64,000 bases of DNA from Deinandra increscens subsp. villosa (Eukaryota; Streptophyta; Magnoliopsida; Asterales; Asteraceae). The notes under the pieces were generated by a model. That model ran no database searches, had not been told where the DNA came from, and saw only the letters and a program-made list of their open reading frames with translations. The position numbers were made by a program, and so were the translations under genes. Positions 33,755 to 45,251 of this stretch are shown piece by piece. The stretch is taken from assembly GCA_039602395.1 (NCBI GenBank), contig JBCNJP010000017.1, positions 20,391,279 to 20,455,278 on the forward strand, read 5' to 3'. Numbering within the stretch: position 1 is the stretch's first letter; each line of letters opens with the position of its first letter.

Positions 33755-34542
33755 TTGTTGTCATCTCGACATAAGGTATGTTCATGTTCTTTTTGGTTTC
33801 GTATGCTTCTGGCCGTATTTCATAAAGCTTGAAATGTTGGTTATGGTGGTCCGGCAGATTAGGGTTGTGTTGTGGGGAAGATGACAACCGCTGTGTAATA
33901 GTTAAATAGATTTTCAACTCAGATCAAATAAAAAAATTGTGATCTGCTCTAGCGGTTAAGGCATTGGTAGTATATCGAATTGGTCGCGGGTTCGAGACCC
34001 TGCTCCCTCAAATCTTTTTAATTACTTTCTGAAAAATCGGTTTTAGCCCCATGAGTATCCAAAATGACATCCTGATAAAAATGTTAACCTAATGGAGATT
34101 TAGCTTAATGTCCAGGGCGCTGTGTTGTAATATGGAGGTCATGAGTTCAACGTTGCCTCAAAACTTTTTGTTTTTTTTAATTCATTTTTTTGGGGACTTT
34201 TGGTGACCCAAGGCTTATCACCGATCGTTCCCTATATTACTTTGGACCCTTATAAATCCTCGTAGATATTGTTACCTTTGTTTTTATCTCACTGGTTCAT
34301 GTAATATGATTATTATATAAAATATTGATTTTGACAAGAGTTATAAAGGGTGTGTATTTGGATAAATATAAAAATACACTTATTTGGAAAATATAAAACG
34401 AACGTTTTGGTAACCCTTATATTTATATAAAAATATACTTATACGAATAATATATTTTGGTTGTATTTCACAATATAAACGTTTTATACGTTTGGATATA
34501 TATTTTTTATATTCATAAATATATATATATATATATATATAC
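33755..34542 (+). other. Intergenic with two adjacent tRNA-like (SINE-type) sequences
   Basis: 33938-34013 has an A-box-like CTCTAGCGGTTAAGG and a perfect B box GGTTCGAGACC, followed by CTCAAATCTTTTT. 34092-34165 has TTAGCTTAATGTCC and a degenerate B box GAGTTCAACG, followed by CTCAAAACTTTTT. Neither closes a tRNA acceptor stem, so they look like SINE heads or tRNA pseudogenes and not functional tRNAs. The rest is AT-rich and ends in a (TA)n run at about 34520-34541. Confidence 0.4.
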
Positions 34543-35693
34543 ACATTTTAACTACTCGGTTTTGTGAAGATATACTAATTATCTTTTGATTCGCATTTTG
34601 ATGATCCCTATGATTTCGGCTAAATGCCATTGTCAACTTGATTTGGTTAAACGGTTTTGTCACGTGTCGAGTTATAGAAATTCTCACACACGTCACGTTG
34701 GGATTCATTTGTCATTTAACGGTCATCTAGGCTATGTCACTCATGTTGGACACACACTTATGCATATATACTCGTAAGGTGCTTGGTAGATTACACAAGA
34801 CCCGTTATATGTTACTTGTTGTGGTTATTTATCTGGAAATTGCTGTGCACCCAAAGGTGCGTTTCACGGCCCCATTTTACTATTTTTAATCCTGCTGGGG
34901 GAGATTAACATGCATAAATTATGCAACTGAGATAATTAGACTTTTATATTTCACTTGAAGTACTTGAAGCACACTGATATAACAAAGTCCTTCTTATGGT
35001 ACCGTTAGTATTGATGACGATAGCGGGAGATATATTGTAGTACTACTGGGACTGACAAACCCCACCCGGGTCAGTCGCGCTGACACGACCGGATATCGAA
35101 CGGGTGTTATATTCGTCCTAAACACAACAAGGTAAACTGGGCAAACTATAAACAACTGTTAGCTTCGGTGACCATCAACGTGCGAAGTTTCATGTATATA
35201 GCCTAGCTAGCTATTTGATATATATTAGTGATTATGCTCTACAACTTGACTGTTGTTGAACAGTCAATATTAAACTCAACTTGGCTGTTGTTGAACATTA
35301 ATCTTAACTCAACTTGACGTTGTTGCATCAACTCAACTTGAACTGTTTATGAACTGATAAACCTGTTAACTCACCAATCTTTTTGTTGACACTTTTTAGC
35401 ATGTTATTTCTTAGGTTGCAGATGTTCAAGTATCACGAGTACGCATGCATGAGTCTTGAAACACTTTTAGTGTCTTTGTTCAAGTCTCGTCACCTTGTGT
35501 GACGATGTTTTTACTTGAATACTTATATTGTACTTACGCTTCCGCATTTGTAAAACTCCAAACTTATATATTGGTGAAATAAACAACCTTTTTATTAATT
35601 ATTGGTCATTTGGTGTAACTAATGGACTGCGATCCTGGTTTGTCACGCTCCCTCTGGTGCATTATCGCGCATAGGATTTTAGTGGGTGTGACA
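34543..35693 (+). repeat. 5' LTR of a non-coding LTR element
   Basis: About 1.15 kb, homologous over its length to 39101-40193. It ends ...GGGTGTGACA and is followed by a primer-binding site. It contains an extra, partly triplicated 'ctcaacttg...tgttgttgaaca' block (about 35240-35350) that is shorter in the other LTR. The left limit is blurred by a (TA)n tract. Confidence 0.8.
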
Positions 35694-35696
35694 AAT

Positions 35697-35709
35697 TGGT
35701 ATCAGAGCC
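35697..35709 (+). promoter_or_regulatory. Primer-binding site (initiator tRNA-Met)
   Basis: TGGTATCAGAGCC, an exact match to the initiator tRNA-Met complement, 3 bases after the LTR end. It orients the element on the plus strand. Confidence 0.88.
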
Positions 35710-38438
35710 ATTGGTTACAGTGAACTAAGATTCTTCTTACACTGTAACTGTTTTGCATTAGTTGCACTTAAACATTTTTCTCATGCATCATGGTACTCAC
35801 TCCTACACGCACCTGGTTAACGATGCGTCATTTACAACATTTATCTCCTCACACTCACGGCGAGGAGCTAGTTATTCTTGAGTTGCTTTCAACCTCTTAG
35901 AGTCGCGTACCATCTACTTCGCATGTGTGGCGACAAGAAATTGAGTTGAACTGGTGGATCACATCTTCATTCATGACGAGCTGGTTGTTGCTCGGGGTCC
36001 TAGAACTTTTGGAAGGTGGTGTAATACCTCTTCTTGTTCTCAAAATTTTCCTCCTAGTATGTGAGATTCTTGTTGTACCTGACCTACTGGTACCACTGAA
36101 CTCTAATGGGACACTTGAATCTACCTTTGTTGCCCTAATTGTTTTCACATTTGCTGATCTTCTAAGATCCGTCATTTCTCGTTTCTATCGCATGATTGCG
36201 TTGGAATGAAGCAACTTGAATAAGACTCTTATAAACTAAACAATACCTGATGTGTATTGACTGATTTTTTTCTCATATATATCTGATTGGCGATCAAGTT
36301 GGTATGTGTAATAATCATTTTATACCTTCAAGCTAAACTAGGGTCTGTGTGATAAACCCTACTCGAATTCTGTTAAGCAGAATTTATGGTTGACTCGCTT
36401 CGGGTGGTTCATTCCCATTTAAAGCAAACATTTTACTCTCAAAACTTGTCTCTTTAGAAAGTTCTGGTTAAGATAGCCATGGGTTAGTGACCACAATCTT
36501 GACTCCCACGTAGTGGATATCTCATATGCACTCCACCATACCTGGTAGCTGAAGTAAGAGGAACTAGAGTGACCATACAAGGTAAATTACTGTTATAGGT
36601 GCACACGTAAATGTAATTTGCAGCGTATGGAAATCTTGGAGAATCCTACTAGGCAAGCTAATGGTCGTAATTGAGAACAAATTTCTGTAATTTTTTTTCT
36701 CGTGGGGCTGAATGTTGAGCATGTTTAAATTCGACCGGGTGATCAAAATCATCTATCTTGTAAACGCCATCACGGATGATCTCATCTATTATATATATAT
36801 GGATTCTAATCCATTTATGAACCCTTTGACACCTATTACGAATGTTAGTCCTGAAGGGGCATCGATTCAGTTGCGTATTTCAATGAAACGTTTTTCCTTG
36901 GATACGAAAACTCTTAATGAAATTATCAACTGACTATGATTTATCTTGAATCACAACCCTACTCTTACGATCTTATCTACGACATCAATCCCTGGGTCCT
37001 TTTCAATTGTGAGACAGTTAGGTAAACCTTAACCAGACGAATACTCACGTAACATTGGATAAACCAAAGGGATGAAGTATATACTTCGAGCATTGGAACA
37101 CATCTTTGACCGAAAAGTATTATAAAGTTTCTCTCTCTAGTCGTGTACTCCCGGACAATACTTGTTGCCAATAACATCGTCATGATTGTACAAACTGCTT
37201 ACCTCACCGCAAGCATATTTTTTTCTTTCTTCTGTAATGGGGGTAATGTTAGTGAAAAGCCTTCCTGATTTTCAAACCGATGACTTCCCGTTCTAACGTA
37301 ATGACTATTCCTATTGACCTTTTGAACCCATGCGATTGATTTTTGTTTACATGATTCGAACCTTTTACGATTTAACAACCAAAAATTTATGATTCTCGCG
37401 CTTTTGTAATCTTTATGTCCTGGATAAGCTTCTAAGCTTTAAACTGGAAGGTGTTACACTTTTTGTTAGCTTTCCTACTAGTTAACACCATTGATTATGA
37501 GACTACACTGTGCCTTAATCGCAGTGAAAATACACAACTTTTTATGGAAGCCCTACTTGAACCCACTGAGCGTGAACTTCTATAACTAATCGTATCATCG
37601 ACCTTGTATTTTCCCTTCTTACATATTTAGTACACAAAGTTATCCATACGTTTGTATATTTATTAACGCTCTTGTCATAACAACTATAGACAAATTTTCT
37701 GGTACACGGATCCTCATCATCCTTTTCAGAAAACTTTCATTGATGAACCCCCAGCTTGAACTTAAACCTTGTTGCCTGTTTAAATTTTGATCATCTTGAA
37801 ATCTGAAGCTTTATGATATTCGCACTGCGTGTGCCATCCTCTCGACAACCTTCACTAGAATAGCAAACCTTACGCATCTTTTTGGTATTGTGAATGAAAA
37901 CTTTTACACCTTTTGTTTGCATAACATAATGAGGTTTTAATCTCTCACCCCCTTTCATTTCAACGTTTGGAAGAAACTTGACGTACTCTGTTTCCGTTAA
38001 AACATCCAATGTGGTTTGACTAATATCTAGTAATGGTAGGCAGTTGGTACGCCTTCAAGGTGTTGGTAGTGTGGTGGGTCAGCTGCGGTACACCCTATAT
38101 ATAAACATTAGTGGCACGTTGAATGTGGGACCAGTACCGGACCAAGGTTGACTTTAGAGTCATACACAAGAGCCTCATCTTGAGAAGACAATGAGTTTTA
38201 AAATAATGAGTTTTAAACGCAACACTGAGTTTTATTGAGTTTTAAACTCTTTGATTTTTAAAACTCATTGTCTTAAAATGTTCAATTTTTAATGTTTTTC
38301 ATTTTTCTTTTTTTTTAATTGTCTTTTTTTTCCTTAAAAGCTTATCGCAAATAAAAAAACTAAATTAACAAAACTGAGTTTTATTTTTAGTGAGTTTTAA
38401 TGAGTTTTATTGAGTTTTATAAGGGGTCTACGGGGTCT
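35710..38438 (+). other. Internal region of the LTR element, no intact coding sequence
   Basis: About 2.7 kb with many stops in all frames and no recognisable gag, protease, RT or integrase motif. The element is a large non-autonomous derivative or heavily decayed. A small foldback (38185-38274) has 19-bp perfect arms AAGACAATGAGTTTTAAAA. (A/G)AGTTTTA words follow to 38420. Confidence 0.5.
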
Positions 38439-38861
38439 AGAGGAAGGGTAAAATGAAAACCACTCCGAGTTGGGAAAACTTTCGAAACTCTTAAAAAACG
38501 GGGTCAAAAAGTTTTTTTTTTCAATTTTTTTATGGTGATTCTTTAAGTTATAATCTACCCCTAGGTGGAAAAAAATCAAAAAAACGCCTCTGGGTTTTTT
38601 TTTTAAAATGTCAAAAAACGTTCTTGTTACATATGTAACATTGTATACATATATTGGTTACATATGTAACAACCGTTTTTTGAGATTTTTTTTTAAAAAA
38701 TTGCCGGGGCGTTTTTTTGATTTTTTTCCACCTAGGGGTAGCCTATAACCTAAAGAATCACCATAAAAAAAATTGAATGAAAAAAAAACTTTTTGACCCC
38801 GTTTTTAAAGAGTTTCGAAAGTTTTCCCAACTCGGAGTGGTTTTCACCATAACCATCCCCT
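38439..38861. mobile_element. Foldback MITE with about 190-bp arms
   Basis: Left arm AGAGGAAGGGTAAAATGAAA... and right arm read inward AGGGGATGGTTATGGTGAAA... stay complementary for nearly the full half-length (for example CCACTCCGAGTTGGGAAAAC in both arms). The centre holds two palindromes GTTACATATGTAAC (about 38626 and 38660). The right side is (TA)n; the left side is not, so its target duplication is unclear. Confidence 0.78.
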
Positions 38862-38874
38862 ATATATATATATA

Positions 38875-39056
38875 GGGAGATGATCATTTGAGAACTAATT
38901 GGTTTTGAGGACCTTTTAGAACAATTTTAGACTACTAGTTTATATATATATGAACCCCCCCCCCCCCATGAATTATAGTAGTCACTACCTGAAAATTAGT
39001 GGTTGAGATTTGGTTCTCAAAAGTTCTCAAAATAAAAAGTTCTCATTTGAAACTAA

Positions 39057-39058
<2 letters not shown>
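38875..39058. mobile_element. Mutator-type MITE (28613 family) in (TA)n
   Basis: It reads in the opposite orientation to 28613-28792. The left end GGGAGATGATCATTTGAG and the inward-read right end GGTTAGTTTCAAATGAG both lead into AGAAC. It is flanked by ATATATATA on both sides, consistent with a 9-bp duplication. A C9 run occurs inside it near 38960. Confidence 0.82.
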
Positions 39059-39100
<42 letters not shown>

Positions 39101-39104
<4 letters not shown>

Positions 39105-40193
39105 TTTAACTACTCGGTTGTGTGAAGACATACTAATTATCTTTTAATTCGCATTTTGATGATCCTTATGATTTAGGCTAAACGCCATTGTCAACTTGAT
39201 TTGGTTAAATGGTTTTATCACGTGTCGAGTTAGAAATTCTCACATACGTCACGTTGGGATTCATTTGTCATTTAGCGGTTATCTAGGCTATGTCATTCAT
39301 GTTGGACACACACTTATGCATATATGCTTGTTAGGTGCTTGGTAGATTACACAAGACCCGTTATTTGCTACTTGCTGTGGTTATTTATCTGGAAATTGCT
39401 GTACACCTTAAAGTGAGTTTCACGACCCCATTTTACTGTTTTTAATCCTGTTGGGGGAGATTAACATGCATAAATTATGCAACTGAGATAATTAGACTTT
39501 TATATATTACTTGAAGTACTTGAAGCACACTGATACAACAAAGTCCTTCTTATGGTACCTCTAGTATTGATGAATACAACGGGAAATATATTGTAGTACT
39601 ATTGGGTTGAACAAACCCCACCCGCGTCAGTCGCGCTGACACGATCGGATATCGAACAAGTGTTATATTCGTCCTAAATACAACAAGGCAATCTGCGCAA
39701 ACCTTAAACAACTGTTAGCTTCGGTGGCCATCAACGTGCGAAGTTTCATGTATATAGCCTAGATAGCTATTTGATGATAAATTAGTGATTATGCTCTTAC
39801 AACTTGACAGTTGTTGAACAATCAATTTTAAACTCAACTTGAAATGTTTATGAACCGATAAACTTGTGAACTCACCAACCTTTGTGTTGACACTTTTTAA
39901 CATGTTATTTCTCAGGTTGCAGATGTTCGAGTATCACGAGTACGCATGCATGCGTCTTGAAACACTTTTAGTGTCTTTGTTCAAGTCTCGTCACCTTGTG
40001 TGACGATGTTTTTACTTGAATACTTTTATTGTACTTACGCTTCCGCATTTGTAAAACTCCGAAATTATATATTAATGAAATAAACAACTTTTTTATTAAT
40101 TATTGGTCATTTGGTGTAACTAATGGACTGCAATCCTGGTTTGTCACGCTCCCTGTGGTGCATTATCGCGCGTGGATTTTTGGGGGTGTGACA
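39101..40193 (+). repeat. 3' LTR of the non-coding LTR element
   Basis: Homologous to 34543-35693, it ends GGGGTGTGACA at 40193. It is preceded by (TA)n at 39059-39100. No clean target duplication could be matched to the other side. Confidence 0.8.
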
Positions 40194-41849
40194 CCCAATT
40201 TCAGTAAGAATTTGAGCCTAATAAAAGCGTAAACCACGATTTCCTTCTTCACTTCTTATTAGAAACCAGGTAATTCAGTAGAGGCAAAACTTGACACGAC
40301 ACTACGTACCAAAATAGACAAAACCAGGATTTGCATTATTAAATAATTGAGGCACTTAGGATATACCCCCCCCTTTTTTTCCTTTCTCCCCCACTTTCTA
40401 TAAAAATATAATAGTAACCCCTTAAACCACCCTGTTGAGCCTTTTACCCTTCATTTCTTCAACCCCTTTCGCAAATTAAAATCCCAAAAGCCTTTATTTA
40501 TTTCTAAACCATTTATTTTGCGTAAAAAGCTGTTTCTTTTCATAAATCAAAAGTGACTTTTCTTCATCCTAATATGAGGACGTAAAAAAAAGCCGCTATA
40601 AGAGCATTAAAGGCTTCTAGTCAAGGAAATAAATCAAGAAAAAAGTCACAAATAAACAATTTTAAAGAAACTGCTACTTTACATATTTTTAACCACTTTT
40701 TAGCTAAATATTCCACATCTTTAACCTAAGCCAACCCTTTTAAGTCCTCATGATATGAATGTAAATTTTGGTGAAATCGGTGGAGGAGCGATTTTATGTC
40801 AAGCCTATGCTCCCTACTTGTCTTCACCTCGGTTCGAGTGACCACTCAAAAACATACAAATCATACTAGCCTGAGAGTCGAGTGATTACTTGTGAGTTAT
40901 GTGAGAGTTGTAAATAAAATAAACTTATTTCAAACTTATCACAAACCAAATCTTAAGAGTTTAATGGAATGGAAGAAAAACATAAAGTGGAGGAATGACT
41001 TTTAAACACTCAGGGACTTGAACCACATAAATAAAGAAATCATTGAGTTTAGTCAAAGTCCAATTTTCAGAGTTTCTCTTAAGGAAAAACAAAAGGATAA
41101 GTGTGGGGATGTTTGATATACGCCAAAAGATACATATTTTTATAACAAATTATCTCCATAAAAATGATTAATTCAAGCTAATAAGTAACGAAACAGCCTG
41201 AAAATGTTTCCTTTTTAGTTTTCTTGATTAATCCAGGTCCAAATCATAAAAGAAGCTTAAAATGATGAAAAACGCAAGAAATATGCAAGACACTGTGATT
41301 GAAGACCCCAGGTACGGCCCGTGCCCCTCTTACTTAACCGATGGAAGAGTTGACTTTTGCGCATCTGACACACATCCTAAGATGGCTTGACATCCAAAGA
41401 GAAATCAGTTTACACCCATAACATACACATAAAAAGTGATATTAGGGTTTAGATGGACTTACATTGATGATTCAAGCCTTGAATCTTGAAGATTGGACTT
41501 AGAAAGGCTAGAGAGGGCTTCTGGAATAGAGGAATGACCGAGAGAGTGGAGAAGTATATGAAAAATGCAGACAGAAGTGAAGATATGTTCTTGGAACCTA
41601 GCTTATATCAGACCGGATAGATGCAAACCGTTGTTTGGCAAAAAGAGAGGTCGACAGTCCGCTTGTTGTGCCAGAAAAGCACGTGGAGCCGATCCGCTGG
41701 GTGCCTCACCCGACCAGACGGGTTTCCCGGTACTGCGGACTGTCTGGCCCTAAAAATGGGCCGACTGTCCATCCCGACCATCCAACTGATTTTCCTTGTG
41801 TTATTTTCTTGTGCAATCCAATCGTAACTATTCTGATTTTTTTTACCAA
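40194..41849. other. Gypsy-type 3' remnant and unassigned sequence
   Basis: 40194-41090 shows no gene. At 41099 'taagtgtggggatgtttgat' resembles the polypurine tract and LTR start of Athila-like elements, as at 28057. A GC-rich GGTACGGCCCGTGCC motif at about 41311 is like those at 25.9-26.6 kb. 41560-41800 is GC-richer and open in two frames, but I recognise no product. Confidence 0.35.
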
Positions 41850-43602
41850 GGTGTTACACCCCCTTGCTTTATTGTAAACACACGAATCAAATTAGTTTTT
41901 GATAAAAGCAAACTCATTGATCTTGTCGACAAAATGTAGATTCCAGCTTTCAGATGCTTGCTTCAATCTATAAATGGATTTTATAAGCTTCTAAACCTTA
42001 TCAGCATTCTTTGGATCCAAAAACACATATGGCCAAGACATATAAACCTCCTTAGTCAGATTACCATTCAGAATGGTTGTCTAAATATTTATCTGCCTTA
42101 TTTCATAGTCATAATACGTAGCTATGGCAAAGAGAATCTTAATCGACTTAAGCATTGGTTTCCTCGTAATTAATTCCTTGAGTCTGAGTATAACCCTCTA
42201 CCACATGCCTAGCTTTAAGGGTATGTAAATTTCCATCCATGTCATTATTCTTCTTGAAAACCCATTTGCTTCCCACCACATAACTGTTAAGAGGCAAAGT
42301 AACTAAGTCCCAGACTTGGTTGTCATACATGGATTGTATTTCAGCAACCTTGGCCTCAAGACTCTTTCCAGATTCAGGGTCTGACACTTTAGAATTGTAG
42401 TTGGTTATGTCACCCTCATCTATCATATAGATGTTATCTTCCCGAATTGAACCAGATATCTTTGATATCTTTTATTTCTTGAGATTCCTACTACTTCCGC
42501 ATACACTCGGTGTTACAACCAGTTCCTGAACCGACAGGGGCTCAAGCGCAAAAACAATTTGTTGCTCCGTGGGTTCAACCTTAACAGATGTTACTTGTGG
42601 TTCTCAAAGTTCTTCAAGATGCACAGTATTTACAGTCAACCCTTTGGTAAGAAACTCGTTCTATAAGAACACTCTCCTTCTGTTAATGAAAACTCGGTTT
42701 TCAGTTGGGTGATAAAAATAGTAACCTCTAGTATCCCTAGGATATCCAATGAAAATCATAATTTTGCTTCAAGGTTTTAACTTGTTAGAGGTTTCACGTT
42801 TAATGTAAGCCTCACAACCCACAACCCTAAGTACGGTAAGTTGGGATCATTCCCATGCCATATCTGATATAGTGTTTTGTCTACTTTCTTGGATGGAACT
42901 AGATTGACAATGTTAGCAGCAGTCTCAAGGGTATAACTCCGGAAGGGGTTAGGCAAATTCGATGACTCATCATCAATCAAACCATATCTAGCAATGTTCG
43001 ATTCCTCCTCCTAGACACGTCATTAAGTTGTGGTGTCCCAGGTGGAGTAAGCTGTGATACAATCCTGTAGCTCTTTAGATGTTCGTCAGATTCATAACTA
43101 AGGTATTCACCTTCGTGATCGGATCAAATAGCCTTTATCGTTTTGTTGAGTTGATTTTGTACTTCATTTTGAAACACTTGAATACTTGAAGGTGTTCATG
43201 CTTGTGTTTTAGTAAGTAAACATAGCCATATTTACTGAAATCATCACGAAATGTAATAAAGTACCTCTCAATAGATCTATACATCGTTCTAAAAGGTCCG
43301 CGTACATTAGTATGTATTAGTCCTAATAGATCATAAATCGTTGACCGATACCAGAAATTGACGACTTTATCATCTGGCCACTCAAGGAAGATTCGCATAC
43401 GTTAAAAGTTAGTACACCAATGAAATCTAGGATTCCATCAGTTTGTAGCTTTAATATGTACTTCTTGCTTATATGGCCAAGTTGATAATGCTATAGATAA
43501 GTAAGATTAAAATTATACTTTGATCTTTTGGTGTTAAAGATATATATTAAACTATCACGTAAACTGCTTACTTCAATCTCATAGATTATGTAATGAGGAC
43601 GA
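41850..43602 (-). pseudogene. Ty1/copia pol fragment: GAG-pre-integrase, integrase, start of RT
   Basis: Read on the minus strand from the gap: HYQLGHISKKYILKLQTDG (gag-pre-integrase), LLGLIHTNVRGPFRTMYRS...YFITFRDDFSKYGYVYL (integrase core), ETAANIVNLVPSKKVDKTLY, the RRVF-type linker, then EIQSMYDNQVWDLVTLP and GSKWVFKKNNDMDGN (start of RVT_2), TTILNGNLTKEVYM and KSIYRLKQASESWNLHF. Frames change several times and stops are frequent, so it is dead. The 5' part is cut off by the contig end at 43602. The YVDD catalytic block was not found at the distal end. Confidence 0.85.
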
Positions 43603-44102
43603 NNNNNNNNNNNNNNNNNNNNNNNNNNNNNNNNNNNNNNNNNNNNNNNNNNNNNNNNNNNNNNNNNNNNNNNNNNNNNNNNNNNNNNNNNNNNNNNNNN
43701 NNNNNNNNNNNNNNNNNNNNNNNNNNNNNNNNNNNNNNNNNNNNNNNNNNNNNNNNNNNNNNNNNNNNNNNNNNNNNNNNNNNNNNNNNNNNNNNNNNNN
43801 NNNNNNNNNNNNNNNNNNNNNNNNNNNNNNNNNNNNNNNNNNNNNNNNNNNNNNNNNNNNNNNNNNNNNNNNNNNNNNNNNNNNNNNNNNNNNNNNNNNN
43901 NNNNNNNNNNNNNNNNNNNNNNNNNNNNNNNNNNNNNNNNNNNNNNNNNNNNNNNNNNNNNNNNNNNNNNNNNNNNNNNNNNNNNNNNNNNNNNNNNNNN
44001 NNNNNNNNNNNNNNNNNNNNNNNNNNNNNNNNNNNNNNNNNNNNNNNNNNNNNNNNNNNNNNNNNNNNNNNNNNNNNNNNNNNNNNNNNNNNNNNNNNNN
44101 NN
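43603..44102. other. Assembly gap, 500 N
   Basis: A second placeholder of exactly 500 N. The sequence after it duplicates the sequence before the first gap. Confidence 0.99.
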
Positions 44103-45251
44103 AATATCTTTTCTTTCTTCTCCACTCACAACCAGTTACAACTAAACCTTAATTTTTAAGGACTACACTCACACAAATTATACCAAACGGGCTGTGAAAG
44201 CTCTTACATAGTATGTATCATTTTATGAACAGTCATATGTTTAAAGTACGTATCCATCCCATGTGTTTAACTGTCCCTCTTGTTTATTACGTTGGAATGT
44301 CCTAACGACTCTATGATACTCTATAATTGTTTGAAGGCATACTAGTAGGGAGATATAAGCTTTACTTACCAAGGATTTGAGTTTGTTGAAGTGTTACTAA
44401 CAGTATCATGCAGTCACGCTCCACACATCAAGAAAATAATGACACTTTACAATAACTGGGCCAAAAATGTTAAGGTTAGAAAGAGGAGGGAAATATGAAA
44501 ATATGAAAGAAGGAAATGGAGAATGTTGGAACAAAGGAATGGAGGTTTCCACGTTGGTCTCGGTGTGATGTTTCACTCCACGGCATGTAACCATGTCACC
44601 ATACTTGTGTGGTAGCAAGTATTGTTACATATATAGCCTAGTATACAATTGAGTTTTGGTCTAAACCGGTTATGACTAAAACTGGTTTTGGTGAGGGAAA
44701 TTGTTTCAACCTTGTTGAATTGGGTGTGGTTAGGGTAAAACCGGCCAATAGGGTTCGACATAGAAGGTTAGTAATTCATCTCAACCATGTAGGGTGTGTC
44801 TAGTCTAAGTCGGGTTGGATTTGAGGTTGTTTTTGACTTTCCAAGAAGGTTTTTGACTATCTGTAAAGACATGAGGTATATTATGTCTGGTCTGGTGTGT
44901 GGTTTCTGTTATGTAGGTGATGATTAGACCAAACATCATTACAATATACAAGGGGTATACCATGTGTGGTTTTTCTATGGTTCCATAATTTGATTATTAT
45001 TATTTTTTAATTTTTTAAAAATTGAAGTTCAAATATAGTTTCTTTCTTTAACATAAATAAAACATTACAATACTAAAAATACTAAGTTAAGAAAGAGAAA
45101 ACATCACACATAAATAAACTAAGAAAACCCGCATAGATATCCTTAATCAAATCAGCCTTTAGTTGGTTATGGATATCCCAATCTCGTATTTTTCGATGAT
45201 TAGCCTGTTTTTGCTTCTTAATTTCCTCATACGTCGTATTCAAGTCCGCCT
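44103..45251. repeat. Contig-start segment, copy of 17860-19009
   Basis: It starts at the first base after the gap and equals 17860-19009 at an offset of 26243 (26242 after a one-base T-run difference near 45005). Unlike the first copy it continues past 45251 into the PIF/Harbinger transposase. Confidence 0.95.

Noticed and set aside
33938..34013. Possible functional tRNA gene
   Set aside because: The B box is good but the acceptor arms do not pair and the D arm is irregular, so it was listed only as tRNA-like.
35897..36209. Open frames on both strands, one Arg/Ser-rich and resembling gag
   Set aside because: The gag-like reading is antisense to the LTR orientation, and no family motif is present.
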